From positions 100,225 to 164,224 of the forward strand of contig NZ_FOFB01000015.1 of NCBI RefSeq assembly GCF_900110645.1: DNA of 64,000 nt, given 5' to 3'. The position numbers and the translations under genes are program-made. The DNA comes from Neolewinella agarilytica. Its GTDB lineage: Bacteria > Bacteroidota > Bacteroidia > Chitinophagales > Saprospiraceae. Of the stretch, positions 43,975-53,002 are shown piece by piece. Each line of letters begins with the position of its first letter. Position 1 is the stretch's first letter. The notes beneath the pieces were generated by a model, which saw nothing but the letters and a program-made list of their open reading frames with translations, ran no database searches and had not been told where the DNA came from.

Positions 43975-45321
43975 TCACCTCCGTCCCAACACCGCCTCCG
44001 TTAATTCCCACCCCAATTGCTCCAGGTCAATGCCCAATACTTCGCGGTTGACCTTGACGACTAGTTCCCGCTGATCGCGGGGTAGTTGAGAATAGCCGTG
44101 CATCGCTCCAAGGATGGAGCCGGTGACGGCGGCCACCGTATCGTTATCCCGGCCGTAGTTGGTGATGAACTCCATGGCGGATTGGAATTCCAGATTACTA
44201 AACAGTAGCGCCGTCAGGTTAATCAAGTGAATCTCTCCGGCGTGGAAGGGAGCGTCCTGCTTGGCTTTATTGAGAAGCTCGTAGGCCTTTAGCGTCTGGG
44301 CAAAGGTGAGGCTGTCGTGCGGGTAACCATCCGGCAGGCGAAAGGTCATTTCCTCCATGTCAGCTTCCGTTACACGACGGGCTTCCCGGACGATGGCGCG
44401 CGCCTGCCGGTACTGCTGGTAAGCCACCCGCCCCAAGAGGCGGGAGCGGAAGAAGCCCTCGGGGTCTACATCCCGGAGTACGGATGCCAGCGTATCCGTC
44501 GTCGCATCGGGGGCGAAAGCGGCGGCGGTCAGCGCCGCCGTCATTCCGGTAATGTCCCGGGCGTAGCCCAGGTCAAATAGCCCCAGGTCATAGGCTGCAG
44601 CGTAAGCTTTCTCGGGGCGGCCGGGAAAGGAGAGCCCCAGCACGGGGGCGTAGAGCATTCCACCACAGGCCATTTCTCCGCCATAAAACCGGGAGAGTGC
44701 GTTGCGATAGCCGTCAATGTCATCTTCCACGTAGGGGCGGCTTACCCGGGCCCATTCCTGGAGCCAGGTGAGGCGACGCATATTGTCTTCGAAGGGCTCC
44801 GGCTCAAGGCCGGCGGTTTCCTTCAGGTCCCGCACGCTACGTTCGTATGCCCCATTCAGGTAGGCCGCGAAGCGACGGGGTTCAGGTTGGAAGGCAGTCC
44901 CGTCGGGCATCAGATCATGCTCTGAGAGCACGAAGTTGATCATCAGGGCCTTCCAGCGGGTGTCATCGGTTCCGGCACCGGGTGGGAGATTGAAGTCCCA
45001 GGGGCCTTCGGGGCTCGGTTCGCGGAGCACCAGGTCAAGACCATCAACGTGGCCGTACTCTTCACCAATGTCCCAGCGGCTCCACATCTCGGTTGGCGCG
45101 CCCATTGCGTCCCCGATGGCAGAGCCGACGAGGCTCCCCAGAATTTTATCGTACAGCAAACTATCCGTTAGCCCAATATCCTGATAGTCACTTTCCGTGT
45201 AGTCTGTATTCATATCGTTTTGGGTCGGTTTCTGGCCAGGCATTACCGTCGATGGCGCTGACTCGCAAGCCATCAGCGTGATCAGAAGTAAGCACAGACC
45301 TTGTCTAAGCGAGGTACCCAT
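43975..45321 (-). CDS. ADP-ribosylglycohydrolase family lipoprotein
   Basis: A 448-aa protein from ATG 45321 (the open frame begins at 45351). The signal LCLLLITLMACES gives a lipoprotein with Cys at about 19. The catalytic fold carries the DraG/ARH motifs: GSLVGSAIGDAMGAPTE, GAGTDDTRWKALM (metal-binding TDDT), GGMLYAPVLGLSFPG and GRDNDTVAAVTGSILGAMHG (second Asp pair). DraG-type enzymes remove ADP-ribose from proteins; surface-exposed lipoprotein forms may act on other ADP-ribosyl or glycosidic substrates. The envelope location is unusual for de-ADP-ribosylation. Confidence 0.9.
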   Translation of the reverse strand: MGTSLRQGLCLLLITLMACESAPSTVMPGQKPTQNDMNTDYTESDYQDIGLTDSLLYDKILGSLVGSAIGDAMGAPTEMWSRWDIGEEYGHVDGLDLVLREPSPEGPWDFNLPPGAGTDDTRWKALMINFVLSEHDLMPDGTAFQPEPRRFAAYLNGAYERSVRDLKETAGLEPEPFEDNMRRLTWLQEWARVSRPYVEDDIDGYRNALSRFYGGEMACGGMLYAPVLGLSFPGRPEKAYAAAYDLGLFDLGYARDITGMTAALTAAAFAPDATTDTLASVLRDVDPEGFFRSRLLGRVAYQQYRQARAIVREARRVTEADMEEMTFRLPDGYPHDSLTFAQTLKAYELLNKAKQDAPFHAGEIHLINLTALLFSNLEFQSAMEFITNYGRDNDTVAAVTGSILGAMHGYSQLPRDQRELVVKVNREVLGIDLEQLGWELTEAVLGRR

Positions 45322-45450
45322 GCTGTTAAGGTACAACGGAGGCACTGGCAACGGAAGCCTTAGTTACCACTTTAAGACCGTTTACTGTTAAAGACGACTA
45401 AAGACTGTAAATACAGTATTCCTTTTCCTTCAACAGACAGCATCCGAACG

Positions 45451-45458
45451 TATTTTTG
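45451..45458 (+). promoter_or_regulatory. -7 box of the FKBP gene
   Basis: TATTTTTG is a perfect TAnnTTTG, 22 bp upstream of the ATG at 45481. No clear -33 element. Confidence 0.5.
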
Positions 45459-45480
45459 CGTTCTTTCAAAAAACCAACCA

Positions 45481-45930
45481 ATGAAATTTTTCTCTTTGCT
45501 CTTTATGGGCTGTTTGTTTCTGGCCTTTGGCTGCAATAAAGAAGACATCTGTGGTGAGAACCTCATTACTATTGAGCAGTACATCATGGATAACAACCTC
45601 AACGTACAGGAAGGAGCAGAGGGCCTTCTCTATATCATCGAAGACCCGGGAGGTATTGACCGCCCTTCTTCCACTGCCAGTGTAACGGTCAACTACCGTG
45701 GTGTAACCACTGATGATGTTGTATTTGACGAAACGAACGGATCAGCGGTGCCTTTCCGGTTGAGTAACCTCATCCGGGGCTGGCAACTGGGTATTCCTCT
45801 CGTCGGCCAGGGAGGTCGGGTGAAGCTTTTCATCCCTTCTGAGCTGGGCTACGGCAGCCGCGCAGTGGGTTCTATCTGCCCTAACTCCGACTTGATTTTT
45901 GACATCGAGTTAGTTTCTTTCTCTGAGTAA
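45481..45930 (+). CDS. FKBP-type peptidyl-prolyl isomerase lipoprotein
   Basis: A 149-aa protein. Lipoprotein signal MKFFSLLFMGCLFLAFGC (Cys18). The FKBP domain spans ~35-149: SVTVNYRGVTTDDVVFDET, PFRLSNLIRGWQLGIPLVGQGGRV, KLFIPSELGYGSRAVG, LIFDIELVSF. It assists folding of envelope proteins. Its stop TAA is directly followed, in the same reading frame, by codons of the SpoU-type methyltransferase. Confidence 0.94.
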   Translation: MKFFSLLFMGCLFLAFGCNKEDICGENLITIEQYIMDNNLNVQEGAEGLLYIIEDPGGIDRPSSTASVTVNYRGVTTDDVVFDETNGSAVPFRLSNLIRGWQLGIPLVGQGGRVKLFIPSELGYGSRAVGSICPNSDLIFDIELVSFSE

Positions 45931-45942
45931 AAAGCTATCCCC

Positions 45943-46467
45943 ATCCGCCAGCTGGAACATCACGAAGTACGGAACACTGACCGTCGGCATCCCATTCACC
46001 TGGTTTGCCCGGACTGGAGGGATCCCCTCAATGTAGGTTCCGTGTTCCGGCTGGCGGATGCTGCGGGGCTGTCCGGCCTGGTTTTAGGAGGAAAAACCCC
46101 CGCTCCGCCCAACAATAAAATTAACAAGACGGCAAGGTCAACGGTAAGGAGTATCCCTTACGCCATTGCAATTGACACTCTTGCCTGGCTTGTGGCTAAA
46201 CAGCAGGCGGGAGCCCTGATTATTGTCCTTGAAATTACGGATCAAAGCCAGTCTCTGCTAAGCTACCGGCTTCCCGACCACGTTCTGAACGGAGACAGAG
46301 AAGTATATCTCATCGCGGGTTCTGAGTCTGCAGGCATTGCGCCGGAGCTGCTGGCAATCTGTGATCAAGCCGTGCATTTACCGATGTTCGGTCAAAACAC
46401 CTCCATGAACGTTGCCGTTGCAATGGGGGCTGCCGTGTACCTCCTCTTAGCGCAATTTGACGCTTAA
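45943..46467 (+). CDS. SpoU/TrmH-type RNA 2'-O-ribose methyltransferase (start codon uncertain)
   Basis: A SPOUT-fold RNA methyltransferase. Motifs: HPIHLVCPDWRDPLNVGSVFRLADA (N-terminal), VYLIAGSESAGIAPELL and LPMFGQNTSMNVAVAMGAAVYLL (C-terminal knot, SAM binding). The first canonical start, GTG 46042, would cut off the conserved DPLNVGS region. The upstream codons are in frame back to the FKBP stop and include no ATG, GTG or TTG. I place the start at ATC 45943 (IRQLEHHEVRN, 174 aa); CTG 45952 is an alternative. Very likely co-transcribed with the FKBP gene. Confidence 0.82.
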   Translation: MRQLEHHEVRNTDRRHPIHLVCPDWRDPLNVGSVFRLADAAGLSGLVLGGKTPAPPNNKINKTARSTVRSIPYAIAIDTLAWLVAKQQAGALIIVLEITDQSQSLLSYRLPDHVLNGDREVYLIAGSESAGIAPELLAICDQAVHLPMFGQNTSMNVAVAMGAAVYLLLAQFDA

Positions 46468-46495
46468 GGCAATTACGGCATAAACCATCCTTTAG

Positions 46496-47908
46496 CTAAG
46501 GCCGGTGCAAGGCGAAAATTGCCTGTACCTCAGCATCATTATTCAGCTCCGGGTACCAGTCTAACAGAAGATCGTGATCTTCATAGTAGCTACCTAAAGC
46601 ATCGTTCAGGTATTCCAGGGCCAATTGCCGCTTGTTGCACATGAGATGCAAAGCCACCGTACCGTACAGTAAGCCGGCATCCTGATATCGTTCCAAAGAA
46701 TCGGTCATCAGGTCAAGCGCCTCTCTCTCCCGCCCACAATCGACCATGAAGATAGCATAGGCTACAATCGCTTCGCTGTAGCGATCATTCATCTCCAGCG
46801 CTTGCCGGAAGGCCGTTTCTGCTTCTTCCGTTTCATTCATGGCTGCCTGGCAAAGCGCCAGCCCCATCCAACAATCCGCCGTATGGTTCAATTGCTCAAC
46901 GGCACGACCATAGTTATAAGCAGCTACCCCCCATTTCTCTTCCACAACGAAGCATTCTCCCAGATGCTGGTAGGTGTCGTACATATTAGGATCCAACTCA
47001 ATGGCCCGAAAAAAAGAGGCTTTGGCTTTATCAATATCTCCCAGCATTTGATAAGACCTTCCCACCCGCATGTAGGTCTCATAACTTTCTTCTGACTCCG
47101 GAGAATCAAAGTAGGTGCCATAAACCTTCAGCGCCCGCTGATAATGATCCAGATCAAAGAGTTTGTCCGCATACTCCAGATTGTAACGAGGGTTTTCCTG
47201 CAGCGAACGAGCGTTAGCAAAGGCTTCCATGGCCTTGTGGTCATTCCCCTTATCGTCATACCAGAGCCCAAGGTAATACCAGACCAGATCGTTAAACGGA
47301 TCCTTATTCAACACGCGCTGCAATACTTTCCCCAACTGTGAGCGGAGATATTCGAATTCAGTCGCGTTCAATAATTCATCCAGAGCAGGCTCCTGATAAG
47401 GATCCAGTCTCACTGCTTCTACAAAAGCGTGCCAGCTATCGTCGTATCGATTCACCTGCATGAGTAGCAGACCATCAAAAAAAGCGAGTAAACTGTGCTT
47501 GGCGTCTCCTTCAACTACGCTTTGGAGCTTGTCCAGAATGGATCTTGCCTCTTCCCTTTTTTCAAAATGAATCAACACTTCAAGCCGGAGCATCAGCGAC
47601 TCTTCATCATTAGGAGCATAAATACTCAACTTGTCCAGCGCAGCTAATGCCTCATCCTCTTCCAGGTTAATTTTATGAATTAACGCTTTCCATTTGTAAA
47701 ACTCAGGCGTGAAGTTATGCTGAGTAATGGCCAGGTCAGCGGCCTCCAGCGTGCGGTCAAAGTCATGCTTATTGAAGTAATGAACCAGTAATTCATCAAA
47801 TTCCTCTGCTGACAGAAAAAGAGAATTTCCGGGCTCTTTTCTTTTTTCGAAGCGGCTAACCAATGCTTGTAAGGCGAGGTCCCGCTGGTCATTTCTTTTA
47901 TTACTCAT
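46496..47908 (-). CDS. Tetratricopeptide repeat protein
   Basis: A 470-aa protein from ATG 47908 (longer frame from 47971). It consists almost wholly of helical TPR units; recognisable ones include FYKWKALIHKINLEEDEALA, VWYYLGLWYDDKGNDHKAMEAFANA, ETYMRVGRSYQMLGDIDKAKASFFRAIELDP, YQHLGECFVVEEKWGVAA and CWMGLALCQAAMNETEEAETAFRQAL. No signal peptide or catalytic domain. A cytoplasmic scaffold for protein interaction; the partner is unknown. Convergent with the SpoU gene, ending 29 bp from it. Confidence 0.9.
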   Translation of the reverse strand: MSNKRNDQRDLALQALVSRFEKRKEPGNSLFLSAEEFDELLVHYFNKHDFDRTLEAADLAITQHNFTPEFYKWKALIHKINLEEDEALAALDKLSIYAPNDEESLMLRLEVLIHFEKREEARSILDKLQSVVEGDAKHSLLAFFDGLLLMQVNRYDDSWHAFVEAVRLDPYQEPALDELLNATEFEYLRSQLGKVLQRVLNKDPFNDLVWYYLGLWYDDKGNDHKAMEAFANARSLQENPRYNLEYADKLFDLDHYQRALKVYGTYFDSPESEESYETYMRVGRSYQMLGDIDKAKASFFRAIELDPNMYDTYQHLGECFVVEEKWGVAAYNYGRAVEQLNHTADCWMGLALCQAAMNETEEAETAFRQALEMNDRYSEAIVAYAIFMVDCGREREALDLMTDSLERYQDAGLLYGTVALHLMCNKRQLALEYLNDALGSYYEDHDLLLDWYPELNNDAEVQAIFALHRP

Positions 47909-48084
47909 AAGGGCTGAAGAAAGGCTTCGGCATAACCTCCCGGGCCATTGGCTGAAACTCTTGCTAAACATACGATATGAAGCGTATAAAAGTTGCCTTT
48001 AGCAATAAACTTTTTGTGTTGTTTTAAGACTTCAAAAACTTTTGCAGTTAGTCCGAAAACCGCCATTAGAGCTTCAGGTAGCCC

Positions 48085-48549
48085 CTAGTTACGCTTTCTA
48101 TGGTTCCCCATTCTATCCCAAAGCTTTTTCCGGAAGGCCCGCTCCGCTGCTTCCAGTTTTAAGACTTTTTTCGCGGCAAGTATTTCCATGTACTTATTTT
48201 CAGCTTCTATGCTCAAATCAGTGATACGCTTCCGTTCTCCCTGCAGCTTACGGAGAGCAGCCTTAGCCTCTGCTTCTGTCATCTCTGAAACCGGTTCAGA
48301 GGATCTTCGGCCATGAAGTCCTTCCTTTCTAATTGCTTCCAGTTGTTTCTCATAAGCCCAGAAAACGGGGAAGAAGGCCGCTGCTTCGGCCTCGCTTAAT
48401 GCTAACTGCTCAGTAATAAAAGCCTGACGAGCCAGGTGAATTCTTTCGTGTCGCTTTTCTCTCATATCATCTCGCGCCTGCCCAACCGGTTGAGCAGAAC
48501 TGAAAGAGCTTAAGCTCATAAAGAAAAGTAATAGCAAATACTTCCACAT
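48085..48549 (-). CDS. Periplasmic Spy-like helical protein of the ECF operon
   Basis: A 154-aa protein with a signal peptide ending SSFSSAQ (~20), then an all-helical, strongly charged region (QARDDMREKRHERIHLARQ; LSEAEAAAFFPVFWAYEKQLEAIRKE; EAEAKAALRKLQGERKRITDLSIEAENKYMEIL) resembling Spy/CpxP-type and heavy-metal-sensor-like periplasmic proteins. The motif LSEAEAAAFFPVFWAYE is common in Bacteroidota genes placed after ECF sigma and anti-sigma genes. It starts 3 bp after the anti-sigma-like stop. It may sense or buffer envelope stress. Confidence 0.75.
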   Translation of the reverse strand: MWKYLLLLFFMSLSSFSSAQPVGQARDDMREKRHERIHLARQAFITEQLALSEAEAAAFFPVFWAYEKQLEAIRKEGLHGRRSSEPVSEMTEAEAKAALRKLQGERKRITDLSIEAENKYMEILAAKKVLKLEAAERAFRKKLWDRMGNHRKRN

Positions 48550-48552
48550 AGC

Positions 48553-48933
48553 TTATTGATTTAGGGGAGCCTCTGCGTAAAGCTCAGATTCAAAGTCATA
48601 TAATTGATCGTCGATATAGGCATCGATGTCTTCTGCCGTCAGCTGGTTGAGAAGCTCCTCGCTACTCAAAGATGCTACAGCCACGCCATCAGTGCCTGCT
48701 CCTTCCCCGCCCGGGCTGAACACCCAAAATCCGATCAGCAAGAGTATCGCAGCGGCAGCAGCGAGTAGTTGGCGAAGAGGTAGTCTTCTTACCACTGCGG
48801 TCCGCTGTCCTTCGGCCAGGCTGGCTTTAGCCAGGGCCTCAAAGTAAGCGGGATCAGGGCTCTTCAGTCCATCACCTGCACCTTTAAGATTCCGCAGTGT
48901 CTCGGGCAATTCCCGCATTTCCTTATTGGACAT
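48553..48933 (-). CDS. Single-pass membrane protein, probable anti-sigma factor
   Basis: A 126-aa protein with a cytoplasmic N-terminal ~50 residues, one TM helix at about 55-72 (LRQLLAAAAAILLLIGFWVF) and an acidic periplasmic tail (SSEELLNQLTAEDIDAYIDDQLYDFESELY). The layout and location (its ATG overlaps the sigma gene stop by 11 bp) fit an anti-sigma factor, though no zinc motif is present. Its function is inferred from context. Confidence 0.7.
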   Translation of the reverse strand: MSNKEMRELPETLRNLKGAGDGLKSPDPAYFEALAKASLAEGQRTAVVRRLPLRQLLAAAAAILLLIGFWVFSPGGEGAGTDGVAVASLSSEELLNQLTAEDIDAYIDDQLYDFESELYAEAPLNQ

Positions 48934-49456
48934 ACGCTTTCAATTTTTCTTCTACTTTTTTTACTGCCAGATGGTAACTGGCCTTCAGGGCTCCTTCGGA
49001 AGTGCCCGTAATTTCACTGATCTCCCGGTAAGGCAGGTCATCAAAATACCGGAACACAAAGACCGCTCGTTGCTTATCTGGTAAAGTTGCTATGGCACGT
49101 TGTAATTCCAATTGCGCAGCATCACCATCGAAATAGGGGTCTGCACTCAATTGTCGCTGCGCCATGTCCTGGTGGCCTTCGCTTAAAAACCTTTGCCCTC
49201 TTCGCTGTCGGCTACGCAGCCAGCTAAGGGCTTCGTTGGTCGCAATACGGTAAAGCCAGGTCGACAGTTTGCTATCTCCCCGAAACTTATCCAGGTTACG
49301 ATATGCCTTCACGAAGGTGTTCTGCAGAACATCATCCACATCCGTTGATGACTGTAACATCCGCAGCAGATGCCGATGCAACATCGGGCCGTACGCCTTA
49401 ACCATTTGGCTAAAAGCTGAAGCACGGCTACGCGTATCTTGCAGCTGTGACAACAT
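48923..49456 (-). CDS. RNA polymerase sigma factor, ECF subfamily
   Basis: A 177-aa ECF sigma. Region 2 reads LHRHLLRMLQSSTDVDDVLQNTFVKAYRNLDKFRG, KLSTWLYRIATNEAL, and region 4 LPDKQRAVFVFRYFDDLPYREISEITGTSEGALKASYHLAVKKVEEKL. I start at ATG 49456 because AGAGGAGAAAAAA gives a clear ribosome-binding site before it; a TTG nine codons earlier is also open. First gene of the sigma/anti-sigma-like/Spy-like operon with overlapping or near-touching genes. Confidence 0.94.
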   Translation of the reverse strand: MLSQLQDTRSRASAFSQMVKAYGPMLHRHLLRMLQSSTDVDDVLQNTFVKAYRNLDKFRGDSKLSTWLYRIATNEALSWLRSRQRRGQRFLSEGHQDMAQRQLSADPYFDGDAAQLELQRAIATLPDKQRAVFVFRYFDDLPYREISEITGTSEGALKASYHLAVKKVEEKLKAYVQ

Positions 49457-49669
49457 TTTTTTCTCCTCTGGCAGATCAGGCAAGGTTATCCGTTTAGTCT
49501 GTTCTGTTATAGGACACCGATCAATCCTGATGGTTTAATCCGCTCTTCAGCAAAAAACAAAAGGGAGAGGAATTCATCAGCACTGTTTTACCTGCCTGAT
49601 ACCATCATTGGTGCACATACCGTTATTCTCGGTGTTACTCTATTTGTATCAACCCATAGACAAGAACTC

Positions 49670-51022
49670 ATGCAACGATTTATTCTACTCCTCCTTCTTT
49701 GCAGCTTCGTCACCGGACTAAGTGCCCAGGACCTCTTTACGGTTCGGGTAGGCATTTTTCGGGACGTCAAAGCCAGCGACTTTAACAATCTCAAGTCACT
49801 GGGCTTCGTCTATGGTACTCCCGGGCAAGACAACACCACCGAAGTGTTCGTGGGCCACTACAACGATCAGGCCAAGGCAACCAGCATTGCCGGTAATCTG
49901 GTGCAACAAGGCTTCCGAAATGCCCAGGCCTTTACACTGCCAACTAATACGGGCCAGCAGGTAACCGTTATTCAGTTGGGGCTACATTCGGGCGAACGCG
50001 CCATTGACTGGGCCGGCTTTGAAAGAGCGGGGCAACTTTACGTCGAATCAGCGAACGGGCTTTCCAAGATAGTCACCGGTATTTACCCTGACGGCCCCAC
50101 GGCGCTGAAGTTCCTTTCCACCATTCGGGAGCTTGGCTATCAGGATGCTTTCGTTAAGCGCATCAATAATGTCCGGCTAATTCCTGTGTCTACTTTCGAG
50201 ACGGGCATTAAAAAGCCATTGATTCCCATCAACCTGCAGAATACGCCTCCGGCAGCGACGCCTACTCCTGCGGCTCAGCAGACGAGCCCTGCGGCCAACA
50301 CAGACAACGTGCCGGCGGCAACACCGGCCACCTATGGCTCCACTGCTGAAGCACGTTCCCCTGCACCTGCGGCCGCGCCTGCAACTTATAATACTACACC
50401 CGCTACTCCTTCCCTGCCTGCTGCTGCCACTGCTGCTGGCCTGCCGGCCATCGATGGAAAAACGAAGCGCCACAGCGCTGCTGAATTACAACGACTGCTC
50501 AAGGAGAAGGGATACTATGAAGCGAGCATTGATGGATTTTACGGCCCCGGCACCACCGCTGCTTACCGGCGTGCCTGGGACGAAATGCCGGAGGTAAGGA
50601 AATACCGTCTCCTCTCCAGCCTTAACGATGTGTCGACTGACGCAGTAGGAAACTGGCCGGAAATCACCGTATTAGTAGCCGTAGCCCAAGATATTGCCGC
50701 AGGGACCGCCAATACCTCCCGTGAACAGCAAATGGAACAACTGCGTGCCACCTTATTTAATTCCCGAACGGCACTAACTCCTGCTGCCGCTACCCGGGCC
50801 CGCGCCTGGGCGACAACCTTATGGGCAAATCTTGAAGATTGGGCTACAGAAGACCCGATGCACGCCAAAATTTTTGGTGCCTTTCGCATGGGCTATCATC
50901 AGTCCCAGGTTCGCCTTGAAGATCGCTATATGGACGCCGGCATGAGCGCAACGGACGCACGTGATACCGCTACGGCGATGCTGCAAAACCTGATCGGCGC
51001 ACAATTGGATCGATTCCTGTAG
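49670..51022 (+). CDS. SPOR-like and peptidoglycan-binding domain protein
   Basis: A 450-aa secreted protein. The signal peptide ends FVTGLSAQ (~20). Two SPOR-like segments follow (DLFTVRVGIFRDVKASDFNNL...VFVGHYNDQAKATSIAGNLVQQGF; TVIQLGLHSGERAIDWAGFE...GIYPDGPTALKFLSTIRELGY), then a ~90-residue Ala/Pro/Thr linker containing the dispersed GC-rich element (SPAPAAAPATYN), and a putative peptidoglycan-binding domain (AAELQRLLKEKGYYEASIDGFYGPGTTAAYRRA). The last ~100 residues are helical without assignment. It probably binds peptidoglycan near the division site or envelope; this is inferred. Confidence 0.8.
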   Translation: MQRFILLLLLCSFVTGLSAQDLFTVRVGIFRDVKASDFNNLKSLGFVYGTPGQDNTTEVFVGHYNDQAKATSIAGNLVQQGFRNAQAFTLPTNTGQQVTVIQLGLHSGERAIDWAGFERAGQLYVESANGLSKIVTGIYPDGPTALKFLSTIRELGYQDAFVKRINNVRLIPVSTFETGIKKPLIPINLQNTPPAATPTPAAQQTSPAANTDNVPAATPATYGSTAEARSPAPAAAPATYNTTPATPSLPAAATAAGLPAIDGKTKRHSAAELQRLLKEKGYYEASIDGFYGPGTTAAYRRAWDEMPEVRKYRLLSSLNDVSTDAVGNWPEITVLVAVAQDIAAGTANTSREQQMEQLRATLFNSRTALTPAAATRARAWATTLWANLEDWATEDPMHAKIFGAFRMGYHQSQVRLEDRYMDAGMSATDARDTATAMLQNLIGAQLDRFL

Positions 51023-51137
51023 TCCCATTGACAAGGGGAACATGTTGGCTTGACTTTCTTACCGAACGGTCGCGCAGCAAGATACCTGCAACTGCGGTAG
51101 CTTCTGCAGGAATAAGATTATTACTACCCCACTGTTT

Positions 51138-52175
51138 TCACTCTTCCTCCAAAGGAACCTGCCGCCCATCGGATTCTTCCCGCTGAGCAATAATCAGCTT
51201 GTAGAGCATGTCCTTTAACTCCGTGAGTCCTTCTCCGGTAACGGCCGAAGTATAAATATGCGGAAGGTCATCGGGGATTTCGTCTTTCCTCATTTCCTTC
51301 AGCTCCTCGTCTACCCGGTCAGCCCGGGTGAGTGTCAGTATCCGGGGCTTATCCAGTAGTTCCGGATTGTATTCCCGTAATTCGTTAAGTAGAATATTGT
51401 ATTGCCCCTGAATATCATCAGCATCTGCCGGGATACAAAAAAGCAGTGAGGCATTGCGCTCAATATGTCGCAGAAAGCGATGTCCGAGCCCTTTTCCCTG
51501 GTGGGCCCCCTCAATGATACCAGGGATGTCGGCCATCGCGAACGATTTCCCGTCGCGGTACTGCACCATTCCCAGGTTGGGCACCAGTGTCGTAAACTCA
51601 TAGTTGGCGATCTCTGGCTTAGCAGCAGAGACGACCGAGAGCAAGGTAGACTTCCCCACGTTGGGAAGCCCCACCAGGCCTACGTCCGCCAAAATTTTCA
51701 GCTCCAACACCTTCCAGGTTTCAATACCTGGTTCTCCTGGTTGGGCGTACCGGGGAGTTTGATGGGTTGAAGACTTGAAAAAAGAGTTTCCTTTTCCTCC
51801 CCTTCCGCCCGGAACGAGAATTTTTTCTTCCAGGTGATCCGTCATCTCGAACTCGACCTTACCGGTTTCTGCATCCCGGACGATCGTTCCTAGCGGCACC
51901 TCAAGAATAACATCCTCTCCGTTGGCACCATGTTGATGGTTACCACTTCCGTTACCACCGTGGCTTGCTTTGGTGTGCTTGCGGTACTTAAAACCGAGCA
52001 AGGTCCAGAGATTCCGGTTGCCCCGCAAAATGATATGGCCACCACGGCCACCGTCGCCACCATCCGGTCCGCCTTTCGTAATGCCTTTAGCACGGTAGAA
52101 GTGAGCAGAACCGGGACCTCCATCTCCGGAACGGAGATAGATCTTCACGTAATCAACGAAATTCCCGTTTGCCAT
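51138..52175 (-). CDS. obgE: Obg/CgtA family GTPase
   Basis: A 345-aa ribosome-associated GTPase needed for 50S assembly and linked to stress control. The Obg fold occupies ~1-160 with glycine-rich arms ([49 protein letters not shown]). The G domain has [11 protein letters not shown] (G1), YEFTTLVPN (G2), [16 protein letters not shown] (G3) and LTRADR (G4). There is no C-terminal extension as in E. coli. Adk lies upstream on the same strand (43 bp gap), so adk-obg may be one operon. Confidence 0.97.
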   Translation of the reverse strand: MANGNFVDYVKIYLRSGDGGPGSAHFYRAKGITKGGPDGGDGGRGGHIILRGNRNLWTLLGFKYRKHTKASHGGNGSGNHQHGANGEDVILEVPLGTIVRDAETGKVEFEMTDHLEEKILVPGGRGGKGNSFFKSSTHQTPRYAQPGEPGIETWKVLELKILADVGLVGLPNVGKSTLLSVVSAAKPEIANYEFTTLVPNLGMVQYRDGKSFAMADIPGIIEGAHQGKGLGHRFLRHIERNASLLFCIPADADDIQGQYNILLNELREYNPELLDKPRILTLTRADRVDEELKEMRKDEIPDDLPHIYTSAVTGEGLTELKDMLYKLIIAQREESDGRQVPLEEE

Positions 52176-52218
52176 ATCAGTTTACTAATTCTCTATTCCT
52201 CCAATTTGGAGCCGGACC

Positions 52219-52800
52219 CTATTTGTCCATTTCTTTTTCAACAATCTCCTTAACGGAGGCTGCTACTTCCTCAATGGATTTAAGGCCATCGACGCGGTGC
52301 GCCAGCTCCAGCTCCTCGTAGTACGCAAAAACCGGAGAAGTATACTTCAGGAAGTTAGCGTAGCGGGTTTTAATGGTGTCCACTGCCGCATCATCAGCCC
52401 GGCCACTGGTAGCGCCACGGCCCAGTATTCTCTGAACAACGGTTTCTTCGTTGATGTCCAATAAGATAAGCGCATTGATCTGCGTATCCAGCTGATCCAT
52501 CAATTCATTCAACGCTTCTGCCTGGGGCGGCGTTCGCGGGAAGCCATCAAAAATGATGCCCGGAACCCCTGGGTTATCTTCCACCCGTTTGCGCAGCATA
52601 GCAATCGTAACCTCATCGGGTACCAGGTCTCCCCGGTCCATGTAGGCCCGGGCTTCCTGTCCTAGTTTCGTATTATTCTTCAGCTCGTACCGGAACATGT
52701 CTCCCGTACTGATGTGCAGAAAACCATGGGCTTCGACCAATTTGGCAGCCTGAGTTCCCTTCCCGGATCCGGGAGGGCCGAAGAGTATTAAATTGTACAT
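52219..52800 (-). CDS. adk: Adenylate kinase
   Basis: It interconverts ATP + AMP and 2 ADP. The 193-aa protein from ATG 52800 has the P-loop GPPGSGKGTQA (8-18), STGDMFR (AMP binding), FDGFPRTPPQA (Walker B-like), and a short LID region RILGRGATSGRADD without the zinc ligands of long-form enzymes. The longer frame from 52824 has no family match. A TATCTTTG box lies ~22 bp upstream. Precedes obgE. Confidence 0.97.
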   Translation of the reverse strand: MYNLILFGPPGSGKGTQAAKLVEAHGFLHISTGDMFRYELKNNTKLGQEARAYMDRGDLVPDEVTIAMLRKRVEDNPGVPGIIFDGFPRTPPQAEALNELMDQLDTQINALILLDINEETVVQRILGRGATSGRADDAAVDTIKTRYANFLKYTSPVFAYYEELELAHRVDGLKSIEEVAASVKEIVEKEMDK

Positions 52801-52821
52801 AAGATTTTGCTGTGTGAACGG

Positions 52822-52829
52822 CAAAGATA
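52822..52829 (-). promoter_or_regulatory. -7 box of adk
   Basis: TATCTTTG on the minus strand, perfect TAnnTTTG, 21 bp before the ATG at 52800. No -33 TTTG found at 17-23 bp. Confidence 0.5.
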
Positions 52830-52921
52830 CGCCATCGGGGTCTTAGTATTGAATTTAAGGTAAGTGAATAAGGCGCGGCCGCAGGTGCAAAGTGTCTTCT
52901 TTAGCGAGCAAGGATAAAAAA

Positions 52922-52952
52922 AACCCGCTCCTCCGGAATGGAAGAGCGGGTT
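52922..52952 (-). terminator. Rho-independent terminator of the giant adhesin gene
   Basis: AACCCGCTC/GAGCGGGTT (9 bp, with an inner TCC/GGA extension) followed on the minus strand by TTTTTTTATC. It lies 50 bp past the stop codon at 53003. Confidence 0.85.
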
Positions 52953-53002
52953 AATTCCTATTAAATCAGCCTCCGGGCTACTGCCCGGGGCGGGTAGTTT
53001 AG

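Noticed and set aside
43808..44074. 88-codon plus-strand frame after the 80-bp array
   Set aside because: Its 3' third is antisense to the ADP-ribosylglycohydrolase C-terminus and the remainder has no similarity.
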